This document shows positions 45,032 to 53,154 of a stretch of 64,000 nt of DNA, in pieces. The stretch lies in contig JAGWRO010000038.1 of assembly GCA_028876495.1 (NCBI GenBank), positions 62,001 to 126,000 of the forward strand, read 5' to 3'. The notes beneath the pieces are model-generated. The model had not been told where the DNA came from. It did not search any database and saw only the letters and a program-made list of their open reading frames with translations. Numbering within the stretch: the first letter of the stretch is position 1; every line of letters starts with the position of its first letter. This DNA is from Bacteroidota bacterium. GTDB lineage: Bacteria > Bacteroidota > Bacteroidia > Chitinophagales > Chitinophagaceae. The position numbers and the translations under genes are program-made.

Positions 45032-45137
45032 TCCGTGCAAATCTGTGTAATCCGTGATAAAAAAGAAAACTGAAATCTTCCTTTTTCTTCTTTTACTCAA
45101 TTTCTTAAATCAGTGAAAATCTGTGTAATCCATGGCA
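45032..45137. repeat. Two copies of an ATCTGTGTAATCC-type spacer motif
   Basis: AAATCTGTGTAATCCGTG (about 45039-45056) and AAAATCTGTGTAATCCATGG (about 45115-45134) lie in the same spacer. Such motifs are widespread in spacers of this phylum; the role is unknown. Confidence 0.55.
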
Positions 45138-45143
45138 ACCAAA

Positions 45144-45172
45144 CAAGAATCTCCATTATTTATTTGTTTACT
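45144..45172 (+). repeat. Partial dispersed A/T-rich element
   Basis: Only the right half, TTATTTATTTGTTTACTGC, is well kept. It ends 15 bp before the end of the phosphodiester glycosidase gene on the other strand. Confidence 0.45.
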
Positions 45173-45186
45173 GCAAAGCGCTGGCT

Positions 45187-46146
45187 TTAATTTCTCTCAA
45201 TCAAAAATACTGAAGGAACAGGTCTTTGCTCACCTTTATCGGAAGGGGAATTGGTTTCCTTTCCATTGATAAGCATGCAACTGCTTCCGCCACCATCCAG
45301 GTTTACGGCTTCTACACAGCCAACATCTTTTAAAGCCTGTGCCAGTTGAATCAAAGTCATTCCTGCTGCAGATTCTGTCCTTCCTTCTGAAACCAAAACA
45401 ATTATTTTATGATCTTTTGTATAGCCAATTGCAGTTCGCGGATGACGATCTTTGATTGCTTTGCCCGCAAACTTTCTTTCTTCATTGTTGGTTACTTTTA
45501 TTTCACCGTTTTGCAGTAGCACCGGGCCACCACCAACAGCAGTCTGTATTTTCCATTTTGAAAAATGTGCCTTCGGATTGGTTTCCTCTTTTATTGTATT
45601 TAAATTGATCTGTTTTGTTGAATCTCTGAAAAAATGAACAGGCATCTCTGAAGCAAATGGAAATCTTTTAGAAGAATCAGTGTAAGTCCAGGCAATATCA
45701 GCATTCCTTCTTTTTGAAATTCCCAGTGTTCCAAAAAAAGAATGATAATAAGTCAATGAATCTTTTCCTTTCGCCGGGATGGTCTCTTTATTGTAGCTTA
45801 TTAATTTACCATCTTTTACAACCAGGTTTAAATTTTGATTGGTAGCAAAGGAAAAAAAAGAACAGTTGACCACCAGCACCGGTTGGATATCCTTTTGATA
45901 AAACTGAGCCGGCGTTAACCTTCTTTTATAACTGGTATCTGTAGTGAATTTCAGATGCTTATCTTTAAGATCAGCAACTGCATAATACATTACATTTGGT
46001 TTTCCCTCAAGCGAATCGGTTGATTTATAAACATGAACTGAAGAAGGAAGCGGCTGATATAAAGAATCAATATTTAGCCATTTGGTTTGTGCCTCTACAG
46101 AAAAAATAAACAAATTTAAAAGGCAGCAGAAAATAATTTTCTTCAT
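45187..46146 (-). CDS. Secreted phosphodiester glycosidase family protein (NAGPA-like, DUF2233)
   Basis: This protein is related to the GlcNAc-1-phosphodiester alpha-N-acetylglucosaminidase domain. The signal peptide ends FIFSVEAQ. The family C-terminal block VEAVNLDGGGSSCMLINGKE is intact, as are RHPRTAIGYTKDHKIIVLVS and AVGGGPVLLQNGE. Bacterial members hydrolyse sugar phosphodiesters, probably of cell-wall glycans. I use the ATG at 46146; the frame has a TTG three codons earlier. It lies 5 bp after lipA on the same strand and so shares its transcript. Confidence 0.88.
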   Translation of the reverse strand: MKKIIFCCLLNLFIFSVEAQTKWLNIDSLYQPLPSSVHVYKSTDSLEGKPNVMYYAVADLKDKHLKFTTDTSYKRRLTPAQFYQKDIQPVLVVNCSFFSFATNQNLNLVVKDGKLISYNKETIPAKGKDSLTYYHSFFGTLGISKRRNADIAWTYTDSSKRFPFASEMPVHFFRDSTKQINLNTIKEETNPKAHFSKWKIQTAVGGGPVLLQNGEIKVTNNEERKFAGKAIKDRHPRTAIGYTKDHKIIVLVSEGRTESAAGMTLIQLAQALKDVGCVEAVNLDGGGSSCMLINGKETNSPSDKGEQRPVPSVFLIERN

Positions 46147-46151
46147 TTTTT

Positions 46152-47093
46152 TCAATTATTTTTTGCTGCGATAGCCGCTTTCAAAGCAGTTGCTTTTTCC
46201 CACTCATTTCTTCCTAATCCCGGAACTACATGCCTGTCGCTGTGGTAAGAGGAACGAACCAATGGACCGCTCTCCACGTAATCAAAACCCATTTGATAAC
46301 CGATTTCACGCAACTCGGCAAATTCTGATGGATTCACAAAACGATGAACAGGCAAGTGTTTCGGTGTAGGTTGTAAATATTGGCCGATCGTGATCACATC
46401 TACATTACTGTCTTTAAGATCCTGCATGGTTTGTATCACTTCTTCTTTGGTTTCGCCCAAACCCAGCATGATACCGCTTTTGGTGCGCATGCCTCCTTTT
46501 TTCAGAAAACGTAATGTTTCCATGCTGCGCCAGTATTTTGCCTGGATTCTTACATTACGCGTCAGGCGTTCAACCGTTTCAATATTATGGCTAACCACAT
46601 CAGGTGCTGCGTCAATAATGCGTTGTATATTTTCTTCTTCTGCTTTAAAATCAGGAATGAGTGTTTCCATGGTCGTTTTAGGGCTCAATTCACGAACCGC
46701 ATTGATGGTTTGTTGCCAAATGACAGAACCTCCATCAGGCAGCTCATCACGGTCAACAGAAGTAATTACCGCATGTTTTACTTTCATCAGCAAAATGGCT
46801 TCTGCCACACGCTTCGGCTCCTGCAAATCTGCAGGCAAAGGCCTCCCGGTAGCCACAGCGCAAAAACCACAACTTCTCGTACAAATATTCCCGAGGATCA
46901 TAAAAGTGGCGGTACCTTCGCCCCAGCACTCCCCCATGTTAGGGCAATTACCGCTTTCGCAAATGGTATGAAGTTTATGATTGTCCACGATATTTCGCAC
47001 CTGCCTGTATTCTTCACCTATCGGTAGTTTCACGCGAAGCCAGTTTGGTTTGCGCGGTTTTTCTGCAGTTGCCAAAGTCATTTCTTCACTCAT
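46152..47093 (-). CDS. lipA: Lipoyl synthase
   Basis: LipA is a radical-SAM enzyme that inserts two sulfurs into protein-bound octanoyl groups to make lipoate for 2-oxoacid dehydrogenases. The auxiliary cluster Cys are C45, C50 and C56 ([12 protein letters not shown]), and the radical-SAM Cys are C71, C75 and C78 (CTRSCGFC). The C-terminal RSSYHSD supplies the conserved Ser ligand. It is full length at 313 residues and is the first gene of a pair with the glycosidase. Confidence 0.97.
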   Translation of the reverse strand: MSEEMTLATAEKPRKPNWLRVKLPIGEEYRQVRNIVDNHKLHTICESGNCPNMGECWGEGTATFMILGNICTRSCGFCAVATGRPLPADLQEPKRVAEAILLMKVKHAVITSVDRDELPDGGSVIWQQTINAVRELSPKTTMETLIPDFKAEEENIQRIIDAAPDVVSHNIETVERLTRNVRIQAKYWRSMETLRFLKKGGMRTKSGIMLGLGETKEEVIQTMQDLKDSNVDVITIGQYLQPTPKHLPVHRFVNPSEFAELREIGYQMGFDYVESGPLVRSSYHSDRHVVPGLGRNEWEKATALKAAIAAKNN

Positions 47094-47134
47094 TTATTTT
47101 GATATTTAAATTGATTAAAACTGAAACAGGAACG

Positions 47135-47914
47135 TTACTTTCTCTTGCCAAAGATTATACTTACGTAGGCGCTAAAGAAAAATTGCTTCTCTTTATTGTA
47201 AACCATTTGAGGAATTTTTTTACTATAAAATTCACCGCTAACGCCTACTTCAATCGCAGAGATCACTTCATTATAACTTCCATAATCAAAGCGAACAGCG
47301 GTTTTAGCATAAACGCCCGGAGTAACAGTGAGTTCATTCCATCCTTTTCCAAAATCAGGACCGCCAAAAATAGTGCCTGACAAAAACTGCGCACTGTCGG
47401 GTGAATTGTATTTTATATAAGTAACACCATTGCCATTCTGTACCTGCACATAGTATGGACGTAACAACGCCATGCTGATGCCACCGCCATAATTACCAGT
47501 AACGGCAACCCCATTTTTGTTCGATTTATTGCCCAGCAATATTTGCTGTTGAACCCCGAGTTTCACCGGGTAAAAAAAGTTTTCTTTTCCATAAATAAAA
47601 GGAACTGAATTGGAGTAATAGCTGTTTTGCTTTTCTTCTTTGATGTGCTTGCGTTCGCTGATCTCCAGTTGATAAAGCAAAGCCTTTTTCACTGAGCTGG
47701 CGCGGCCTAATTCAAAAAAAACACCATAGCCATCGGTAGTAAGTTTGGCACCAAAAGCAAAACTTTTTTTATACGTGATCACACCTTCTTCTTCCTGTTT
47801 TATCAGTTCGTTTACATGCGCTCTTTTTTGCTCCTGGCGTTCCTTTTTGGTTTCCTGCCCGAACGAATGAAATGAGATAAAAGCGGCTATAAAAACAATG
47901 AGAATTTTACGCAT
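47135..47914 (-). CDS. Secreted outer-membrane beta-barrel-like protein
   Basis: The start at 47914 gives the signal peptide MRKILIVFIAAFISFHSFGQ. A charged helix follows (KKERQEQKRAHVNELIKQEE), then a beta-rich region with strands such as FAFGAKLTTDGYGVFFELGR, YPVKLGVQQQILLG and a last strand FFFSAYVSIIFGKRK, ending in an aromatic pattern fit for an outer-membrane barrel. The function is unknown. It sits 41 bp upstream of lipA on the same strand and could share its promoter. Confidence 0.78.
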   Translation of the reverse strand: MRKILIVFIAAFISFHSFGQETKKERQEQKRAHVNELIKQEEEGVITYKKSFAFGAKLTTDGYGVFFELGRASSVKKALLYQLEISERKHIKEEKQNSYYSNSVPFIYGKENFFYPVKLGVQQQILLGNKSNKNGVAVTGNYGGGISMALLRPYYVQVQNGNGVTYIKYNSPDSAQFLSGTIFGGPDFGKGWNELTVTPGVYAKTAVRFDYGSYNEVISAIEVGVSGEFYSKKIPQMVYNKEKQFFFSAYVSIIFGKRK

Positions 47915-47960
47915 TTGTTGTTGATCTGTTAGAGGTGTAAATTTATACAAAAATAAGACA

Positions 47961-48368
47961 ATGACTGCATCAATTACTTACCTTGGAAATTTACGTTGCG
48001 AAGCCGTACACCTGCAAAGTTCGTCAACTATTGAAACAGATGCTCCAACCGATAACCGGGGCAAAGGTGAGCGCTTCTCTCCTACTGACCTTTTGTGTGT
48101 TTCGCTTGCAACCTGCATTATTACAACAATGGGAATAAAAGCGGCTGACATGAATGTAGACCTTTCCAACTCCAAAGCCGACGTTCAAAAGCACATGGCC
48201 AGCGATCCGAGGCGTGTTGCCAGGATCGAAATAACCGTTTCTTTACCTGGAAATATAAATGAAAAAGAAAGGTTAATTTTAGAAAGAACCGGCAACAACT
48301 GCCCGGTGGCAAAAAGTATTCATCCGGATATTGAATTGGTGTTGAAGTATCACTGGATTTTGAATTAG
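47961..48368 (+). CDS. OsmC/Ohr family protein
   Basis: The OsmC fold is thiol-dependent and usually reduces organic hydroperoxides. The two expected cysteines are in VSLATCIITTMGIKA and TGNNCPVAKSIHP, and the start TASITYLGNLRCEAVHLQSS fits the family. At 135 residues it is of the short YhfA-like type, whose substrate is less certain than that of Ohr. It is divergent from the barrel gene with a 46-bp spacer. Confidence 0.9.
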   Translation: MTASITYLGNLRCEAVHLQSSSTIETDAPTDNRGKGERFSPTDLLCVSLATCIITTMGIKAADMNVDLSNSKADVQKHMASDPRRVARIEITVSLPGNINEKERLILERTGNNCPVAKSIHPDIELVLKYHWILN

Positions 48369-48424
48369 AAAATAAGCAAATGTGAAAATTTGAAAATATA
48401 TAATGAAGTTCTGCCTTCCTATTT

Positions 48425-49708
48425 TCAAATTTTCACATCATCTTTCTTCAATAAAGAATTCCCGATCGCGCATTCGAGGCAACGTTTATGGTTGCAATAC
48501 TGATTTTTCAACTGGATGAAGGCCTGCGAATCGAAGGCATTTTTATTCGAATAACCCAATTGCTCAAACCCTTTGGTGATGCTATTTTTTTCAGGTGGAA
48601 TTTCTTCAAGCCATTTGATCGCTTTCTCTTTATAAAACTCATCATTGTGATGAAGTCCGTAACAAAACACTATCGGCACAATAGTGTTGATCAGAATGTT
48701 TTCAATCATTTGCTTGCCTAGCCGCTTAATTTTAAAATCGCTCTCTTCATCAAAAATGTAATGGTAATGCCAGTAATCATTGGCTTCTACTGCAAACATC
48801 GTTTTCAATTCCTTTACTGAACCGGTTTCTTTTATCTTAGAAAACAAATGCTCACTGTTGTGGATCAACATCGCCAGTTGCGCCAAACGAATTGTCGGAA
48901 AATTGGCAGGCCGCATTCTTAAGAAAAATAACTCTCCATCAACCGGCTGCAGTTTATATTTTTTACGGTAAAACTCATATTCCTTTTTCAACATCTCCGG
49001 GTACTTTTCATCAAAATCTTTTTCGAGCAACCCTGCCTGTCCGAATAACAAAGCTTCAATTTGAATGATACTGTTTTTGTGTTTGGCAAAAAGATTCTGC
49101 GGTAAAGTTTGGGCGATCTTTTTAAACATTTCACTATTTACTTTCAAGCCAAAATTGGCAGCAATCAGCCACCAGAAAGTTTCTTCCCAATGATAATTAG
49201 TTTGCTGCAATATCTTAAAAATATTTTCTGACTTCAACAATAATCTTTCTGCTGTAAGCCTTTGTTTCCAGGCCATTAAGGCAAGGTCGCTTATATTGAT
49301 TTGCATTTTTTCGCAGGGAATAAAACTGGCAGATTCCAGCAACTGTTTATATTTTTCAAGCAACAATTTTGAAACCCTGCTTTGTAATTCAAGTGTAGGC
49401 AAATGGTTTCCGTTTCCATCTTTTATTTCCATGTCGTGGTTCCATACCACGTGAAGAATAATGTTGTTGTAATTGTTATCTGCAGAATGTTTATGGCGGT
49501 TCCAATCAGAAGAATTGATATGCAGTTCCACATTGCCCGCCCACAAAGTATGGTTGATCCTGATTTTCGCTTCAATAAAATCCGGTCCCTGGTTTACATT
49601 ATGAACACCAGACTGGATAACGGTAATGCTTTCTCCATTGATGCATTGCAAATCGTTAGTGTTGTAATATTGAAACTTCCAGATGTATTGAAGAATGTCT
49701 TCTCTCAT
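48425..49708 (-). CDS. DUF2851 family protein
   Basis: This conserved protein of Bacteroidota has no assigned function. Recognisable parts are GVHNVNQGPDFIEAKIRINH, AGNVELHINSSDWNRHKH and the Cys cluster CNHKRCLECAIG near the C-terminus, which could bind zinc or a cluster. The start is MREDILQYIWKFQYYN at 49708 (427 aa); a longer frame adds 23 hydrophobic residues without support. It is the last chromosomal gene before the tRNA and the integrated element. Confidence 0.85.
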   Translation of the reverse strand: MREDILQYIWKFQYYNTNDLQCINGESITVIQSGVHNVNQGPDFIEAKIRINHTLWAGNVELHINSSDWNRHKHSADNNYNNIILHVVWNHDMEIKDGNGNHLPTLELQSRVSKLLLEKYKQLLESASFIPCEKMQINISDLALMAWKQRLTAERLLLKSENIFKILQQTNYHWEETFWWLIAANFGLKVNSEMFKKIAQTLPQNLFAKHKNSIIQIEALLFGQAGLLEKDFDEKYPEMLKKEYEFYRKKYKLQPVDGELFFLRMRPANFPTIRLAQLAMLIHNSEHLFSKIKETGSVKELKTMFAVEANDYWHYHYIFDEESDFKIKRLGKQMIENILINTIVPIVFCYGLHHNDEFYKEKAIKWLEEIPPEKNSITKGFEQLGYSNKNAFDSQAFIQLKNQYCNHKRCLECAIGNSLLKKDDVKI

Positions 49709-49869
49709 AGCAAAGTTTGGAAAAATGAAAAATGAGTAATAAAAATAACAAAATAAAACGGAAGTGATCAAGGCCATTTATCGGCCAAATAAAAATCGAA
49801 GTAAAAGAACAAATTATTTGGATTTTCATTTACTTTTGGCATCCGAAAAAATTGATACAAAATTTTTTC

Positions 49870-49953
49870 GCCCGGGTGGCGAAATTGGTAGACGCACTGC
49901 CTTCAGGTGGCAGCGTTCGCAAGGATGTGCTGGTTCGAATCCAGTCCCGGGCA
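49870..49953 (+). tRNA. tRNA-Leu (anticodon CAG)
   Basis: A full cloverleaf is visible. The acceptor stem is GCCCGGG/CCCGGGC, the D-arm has AAATTGGTAGA, and the anticodon stem is CTGCC/GGCAG with loop TTCAGGT (CAG at 49904-49906). The variable arm is long (class II), and the T-arm contains GGTTCGAATCC. CCA is not fully encoded (ACA follows). It is the likely integration target of the adjacent element. Confidence 0.97.
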
Positions 49954-49959
49954 CAATGC

Positions 49960-49988
49960 AAGGTTGTAAGTGATTGACTTACAACCTT
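49960..49988 (+). terminator. Intrinsic terminator of tRNA-Leu
   Basis: AAGGTTGTAAG and CTTACAACCTT form a perfect 11-bp stem with a 7-nt loop, followed by more T. It begins 7 bp after the tRNA. If the element joined at the tRNA 3' end, this hairpin would belong to the element. Confidence 0.85.
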
Positions 49989-50358
49989 TTTTGTTTTTAA
50001 GACCTGCCAAATTCTACCGTATTTTACCGCTTTTTCCCACTATTTCTGACAGAAAAAAGACAGACCAAATGACAGACTTTTTCAGTGGGAAAAAACCTTT
50101 CAGCGAAAGGCATTCCTCAAGGCTAAAAAACAAGCAAAAGCCTTACTCCGACAATGTGCGTTCAGGCACAAATGACAGTCTTAGACTGACTGAACAACAT
50201 CGTATGCAAATGCGTGGCAGAAATGATGGAAAAAATTATGCTACCGCTTTTTCCCAGTTTTTACCGTTATCTGCTAAAGCAGGTATGACAGTACAAAAAA
50301 GGCACAACACGGCACACATCTTGAAACCTTATTGTATCACCTTTAAAATTGTGCAGTT
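49989..50358. other. Element end region with direct and inverted repeats, candidate integrase arm sites
   Basis: ACCGCTTTTTCCCA occurs at 50026-50039 and 50242-50255. TTTTTCCCACT (50031-50041) has an inverted partner AGTGGGAAAAA at 50084-50094. GACAGA is repeated three times between 50048 and 50078. Such repeats between an integrated end and its integrase gene are typical of recombinase and excisionase binding sites. An open frame here has no family likeness and I do not call it a gene. Confidence 0.5.
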
Positions 50359-51471
50359 ATGAATTTCCTGAAGATACCGAATAAGAAAGGGGATAAAATC
50401 ATTTTCTACCATGATTTTGGCAGAGGTAAAGGACAGAGGCCATCGACAGGCATCTTTGTCTTTAAACGCCCAAAAAATCAAATTGAAAAAAATCACAACA
50501 AAGAAGCATTGTCTTTACTTGAATTAAAGCGAAGCCATCTGATTATTGAAAGGCAGGCAGTAGGCACTGGCTTTATTCCGAAACACAAGTTCAAAGAGAA
50601 TTTTGTTGATTATTATGAAGAATACATCCGGCTCAATAAGCGTGATGGAAACCGGCATTTGGAAAACAGCCTGACACAATTCAAATTGTTTACAGAAGAC
50701 AAATTTGTTTCGCCGGTGGACATTACCCAAAACTTTTGTAAGAGGTTCCGGCAATACCTGTTGGATAAGTTTACAGGAGAAACGCCAGCCAATTACTATG
50801 CAAGGTTTAAATGGGTAATCGCTGCTGCTACTAATGACGGTTACTTCAAGGTCAATCCCACAGAAAATATTCCATCCAAACCTAACCCAAGCACCAAATT
50901 GAAAGACAATCTGGAGGTTGAAGAATACATTGAATTGCTGAATACGCCATGCTTTAACCATGAAGTGCAATATGCTTTTATTCTAAGTTGTTACACCGGG
51001 CTTAGATGGATTGACGTTAAAAGGCTTCTATGGAAGGATATTAATGGCGCTATTCTGACTACAAGGATTATTCAGAAGAAAACAGGACATCCCGTTATAC
51101 TGACTTTACATCCTATTGCTCAGTCTATATTGAAAAAAAGGGAACAGCTTGCCGGAAACTATTATCATGATGGTGAGAATTGTGTATTCAGATTGCCATC
51201 TCAAGACGGATGCAATAAGGTATTAGGCCAATGGATTGGCAATAGCCATATCAGGAAACATATCACATGGTCATGCGCCAGGTTGAGTTTTTCCATTTTA
51301 TTGAAAGACCAAAATGTGGACGATGCCACTATTGCTTACCTGTTAGGGCATACAACAACAAAACAGGTACAGAAAACCTATAAGCGCCATCGTCCTAAAA
51401 ACCAGTTGGAAACAATCAGTCATCTTCCATCACCGGACTTAATGCCTTATTTTTTAAACCTGGAAGAATGA
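50359..51471 (+). CDS. Tyrosine recombinase (element integrase)
   Basis: This is a site-specific recombinase for integration and excision. The N-terminal arm and SAM-like core-binding domain lie in residues 1-190 (ENFVDYYEEYIRL; FCKRFRQYLLDKF). The catalytic domain has the first Arg in SCYTGLRWIDVKRLLW, the HxxR box in HITWSCARLSFSILL, LLGHTTTKQVQ and the nucleophile Tyr in KTYKRHRPK. It is of the size and type found in Bacteroidota conjugative transposons. It is the only plus-strand gene of the element and lies about 400 bp from the tRNA. Confidence 0.93.
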   Translation: MNFLKIPNKKGDKIIFYHDFGRGKGQRPSTGIFVFKRPKNQIEKNHNKEALSLLELKRSHLIIERQAVGTGFIPKHKFKENFVDYYEEYIRLNKRDGNRHLENSLTQFKLFTEDKFVSPVDITQNFCKRFRQYLLDKFTGETPANYYARFKWVIAAATNDGYFKVNPTENIPSKPNPSTKLKDNLEVEEYIELLNTPCFNHEVQYAFILSCYTGLRWIDVKRLLWKDINGAILTTRIIQKKTGHPVILTLHPIAQSILKKREQLAGNYYHDGENCVFRLPSQDGCNKVLGQWIGNSHIRKHITWSCARLSFSILLKDQNVDDATIAYLLGHTTTKQVQKTYKRHRPKNQLETISHLPSPDLMPYFLNLEE

Positions 51472-51698
51472 CGTTTGGCTACTTCGGGTAAAGGGGAAGG
51501 TCCACCGGACATCATCCGGTCAAGATCTTCCCTTTTATAGTAGCCGCTTTCATTTTTGAATATAAGAAATTCATCGCAACGCTTCGCTAATTGGGTTCTG
51601 CCAAGATTGCAATATATCTGCGCTTCTTCCGGTTTTAAATATGGTTTAAAGCAAATAGCTACAGCCTTCATCACAATTGTTTCATCACTTGCTGCCAT
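51447..51698 (-). CDS. Small helix-turn-helix protein, excisionase-like
   Basis: This 83-residue protein contains LKPEEAQIYCNLGRTQLAKR and GYYKREDLDRMMSG, the pattern of a MerR/Xis-like winged helix that recognises DNA for excision or regulation. Its 3' end overlaps the integrase gene by 25 bp in convergent orientation, which would allow antisense interference between the two. Function is inferred from fold and position only. Confidence 0.75.
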   Translation of the reverse strand: MAASDETIVMKAVAICFKPYLKPEEAQIYCNLGRTQLAKRCDEFLIFKNESGYYKREDLDRMMSGGPSPLPEVAKRHSSRFKK

Positions 51699-51724
51699 AA
51701 TTTTTCAATTTAATTCATACGTTA

Positions 51725-52030
51725 TTAAAATGGAATTAAAGAATAGCTTTCAATAAAATAAATCCTGCTTCCCTTCTTCCTGTTAAATGACGGTTCATAC
51801 TTTATATATCCATATTCACTTAGTTCTTTCACGCATTTATGGTAGGTGATTGCGGATGATACCTTGGCTATATTCATAATTTCATGACTAAATGCTTCAA
51901 TCGGATTAGCAAAATTGTTTTGTATGCGATACTGTAACAGTGCAGCATAAATACCAATATGCGTAATACTGATACGCCCATCAGGTCGTATGGCTTCAAA
52001 AAAATCTGACAAAATGTTTAGCCTTTCCAT
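51725..52030 (-). CDS. Winged-helix DNA-binding protein
   Basis: This 101-residue protein has a helical start (RLNILSDFFEAIRPDG), a helix-turn-helix-like core (FSHEIMNIAKVSSAITYHKC; VKELSEYGYIKYEPS) and a beta-wing (GSRIYFIE). It resembles regulators and replication-initiation-like domains carried by elements of this phylum. It may control expression of the element genes. It lies 26 bp upstream of the Xis-like gene on the same strand. Confidence 0.72.
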   Translation of the reverse strand: MERLNILSDFFEAIRPDGRISITHIGIYAALLQYRIQNNFANPIEAFSHEIMNIAKVSSAITYHKCVKELSEYGYIKYEPSFNRKKGSRIYFIESYSLIPF

Positions 52031-52049
52031 TTCTCCCCATATTCAGCTT

Positions 52050-53102
52050 TCATGTTATACGCATTACATTTTTCCTTGCCTGGCTTTGTTCCTGACGTTC
52101 GTTAATCTTGTGTGTCATCTTAACAGCTTCCATTGTCTTATTACCTAAAGCCGCATGAAGTGATATTTTTCTGGAATGCCCGTCATAAATATTTACTGAT
52201 TTGAATTGTGGATTCGCTTCAATATAAAACCGTTGCTCCCTGCCGTCCTTTACAAAACTCACAGATGCCCTTTCGCCATTTTTCAACGCTTCCTTTAATT
52301 TCTCTGTTTCACCTTTATTTATTAGCTCTTTCAATGGAAGTTGTTGCAACATTTTGTCAAGATCATATCCGTAATCGGAATGAAATTCTTTATGTCGAAA
52401 ATTACCATGCTGGTCTTTATCATTGAAGTCAAGCTGTAACCAGGTTCCACCACTTTGAATACACCTGCCCGACAATAAGTTGTAGGCTTCATTGGTATTA
52501 ACACTATATCCATACCGTACGCTGAAAAATTGTTGCATGCTTTTATCAGGATTGCCTTCATTATAGAGCATCGTTTTAAACCCCTCAAACTGATATAAGC
52601 CGGATTGGTCTTTTGCAAATGACAACTGATGATCTAATCTTTCCTTATCATTGACATAATAGGAAACCGGCACAAAGAATTGTTGATGCCCCTGTCGTAT
52701 CTGCCTATCAATTTTCGCGGAGAGTTCAGGGAAGCCGACACGCTGCACTTGCTGGCGCAACGCACGGCTGTTTTCTTCAGTTGTCCTGTTTCCCTGCTTT
52801 ACTATGATTCTTTCTTTTAAGGGAACAACCAACAATCGGCGTAATAACCTGGTTAAGTATTTAGGATAAAGCTGCTTTTCAATATTGTTGCGCTCATGCT
52901 TCAACATTCTTAACGCAAACCGCTCATCTATATCCTGCGAACTCTTATATTTGGCTACTATACGGTCATAAAAGTTTAGCTTCTCTTTGAGTAAACCTTT
53001 ATTTGTTGAAAGACTGGAAGAAAACAACTTACTAAACCTCTCCTCCCGGGAACGCCATTGGTTCAGCTCTGCTTCCACTCTGTTTACAAGACTGCTATTC
53101 AT
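52050..53102 (-). CDS. ICE protein of unknown function with the IEANPQFK module
   Basis: I do not recognise a named function. Residues 1-110 are helical and charged, with a coiled-coil character. Residues 113-165 (RALRQQVQRVGFPELSAKI; FFVPVSYYVND) match the repeated N-module also found in the two other unknown ICE proteins. Residues 190-310 match the C-module of the 581-residue neighbour (EAYNLLSGR, YGYDLDKML, FYIEANPQFKSVNIYDG). No signal peptide, membrane segment or catalytic motif is seen. It lies 52 bp downstream of the related larger gene on the same strand and is probably cytoplasmic. Confidence 0.85.
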   Translation of the reverse strand: MNSSLVNRVEAELNQWRSREERFSKLFSSSLSTNKGLLKEKLNFYDRIVAKYKSSQDIDERFALRMLKHERNNIEKQLYPKYLTRLLRRLLVVPLKERIIVKQGNRTTEENSRALRQQVQRVGFPELSAKIDRQIRQGHQQFFVPVSYYVNDKERLDHQLSFAKDQSGLYQFEGFKTMLYNEGNPDKSMQQFFSVRYGYSVNTNEAYNLLSGRCIQSGGTWLQLDFNDKDQHGNFRHKEFHSDYGYDLDKMLQQLPLKELINKGETEKLKEALKNGERASVSFVKDGREQRFYIEANPQFKSVNIYDGHSRKISLHAALGNKTMEAVKMTHKINERQEQSQARKNVMRIT

Positions 53103-53154
53103 AATCTGAGTTTTATAATATCTCCGGCTATAGTAGTATCAGGATTATTTAACC

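Noticed and set aside
46390-47027. Long plus-strand frames (193 and 146 codons) over lipA
   Set aside because: lipA is certain on the other strand; these are shadows.
49970-50362. 130-codon frame overlapping the tRNA terminator and touching the integrase start (ATGA)
   Set aside because: It begins inside the terminator hairpin, has no family likeness, and lies over the repeat-rich element end; more likely a non-coding attachment region.
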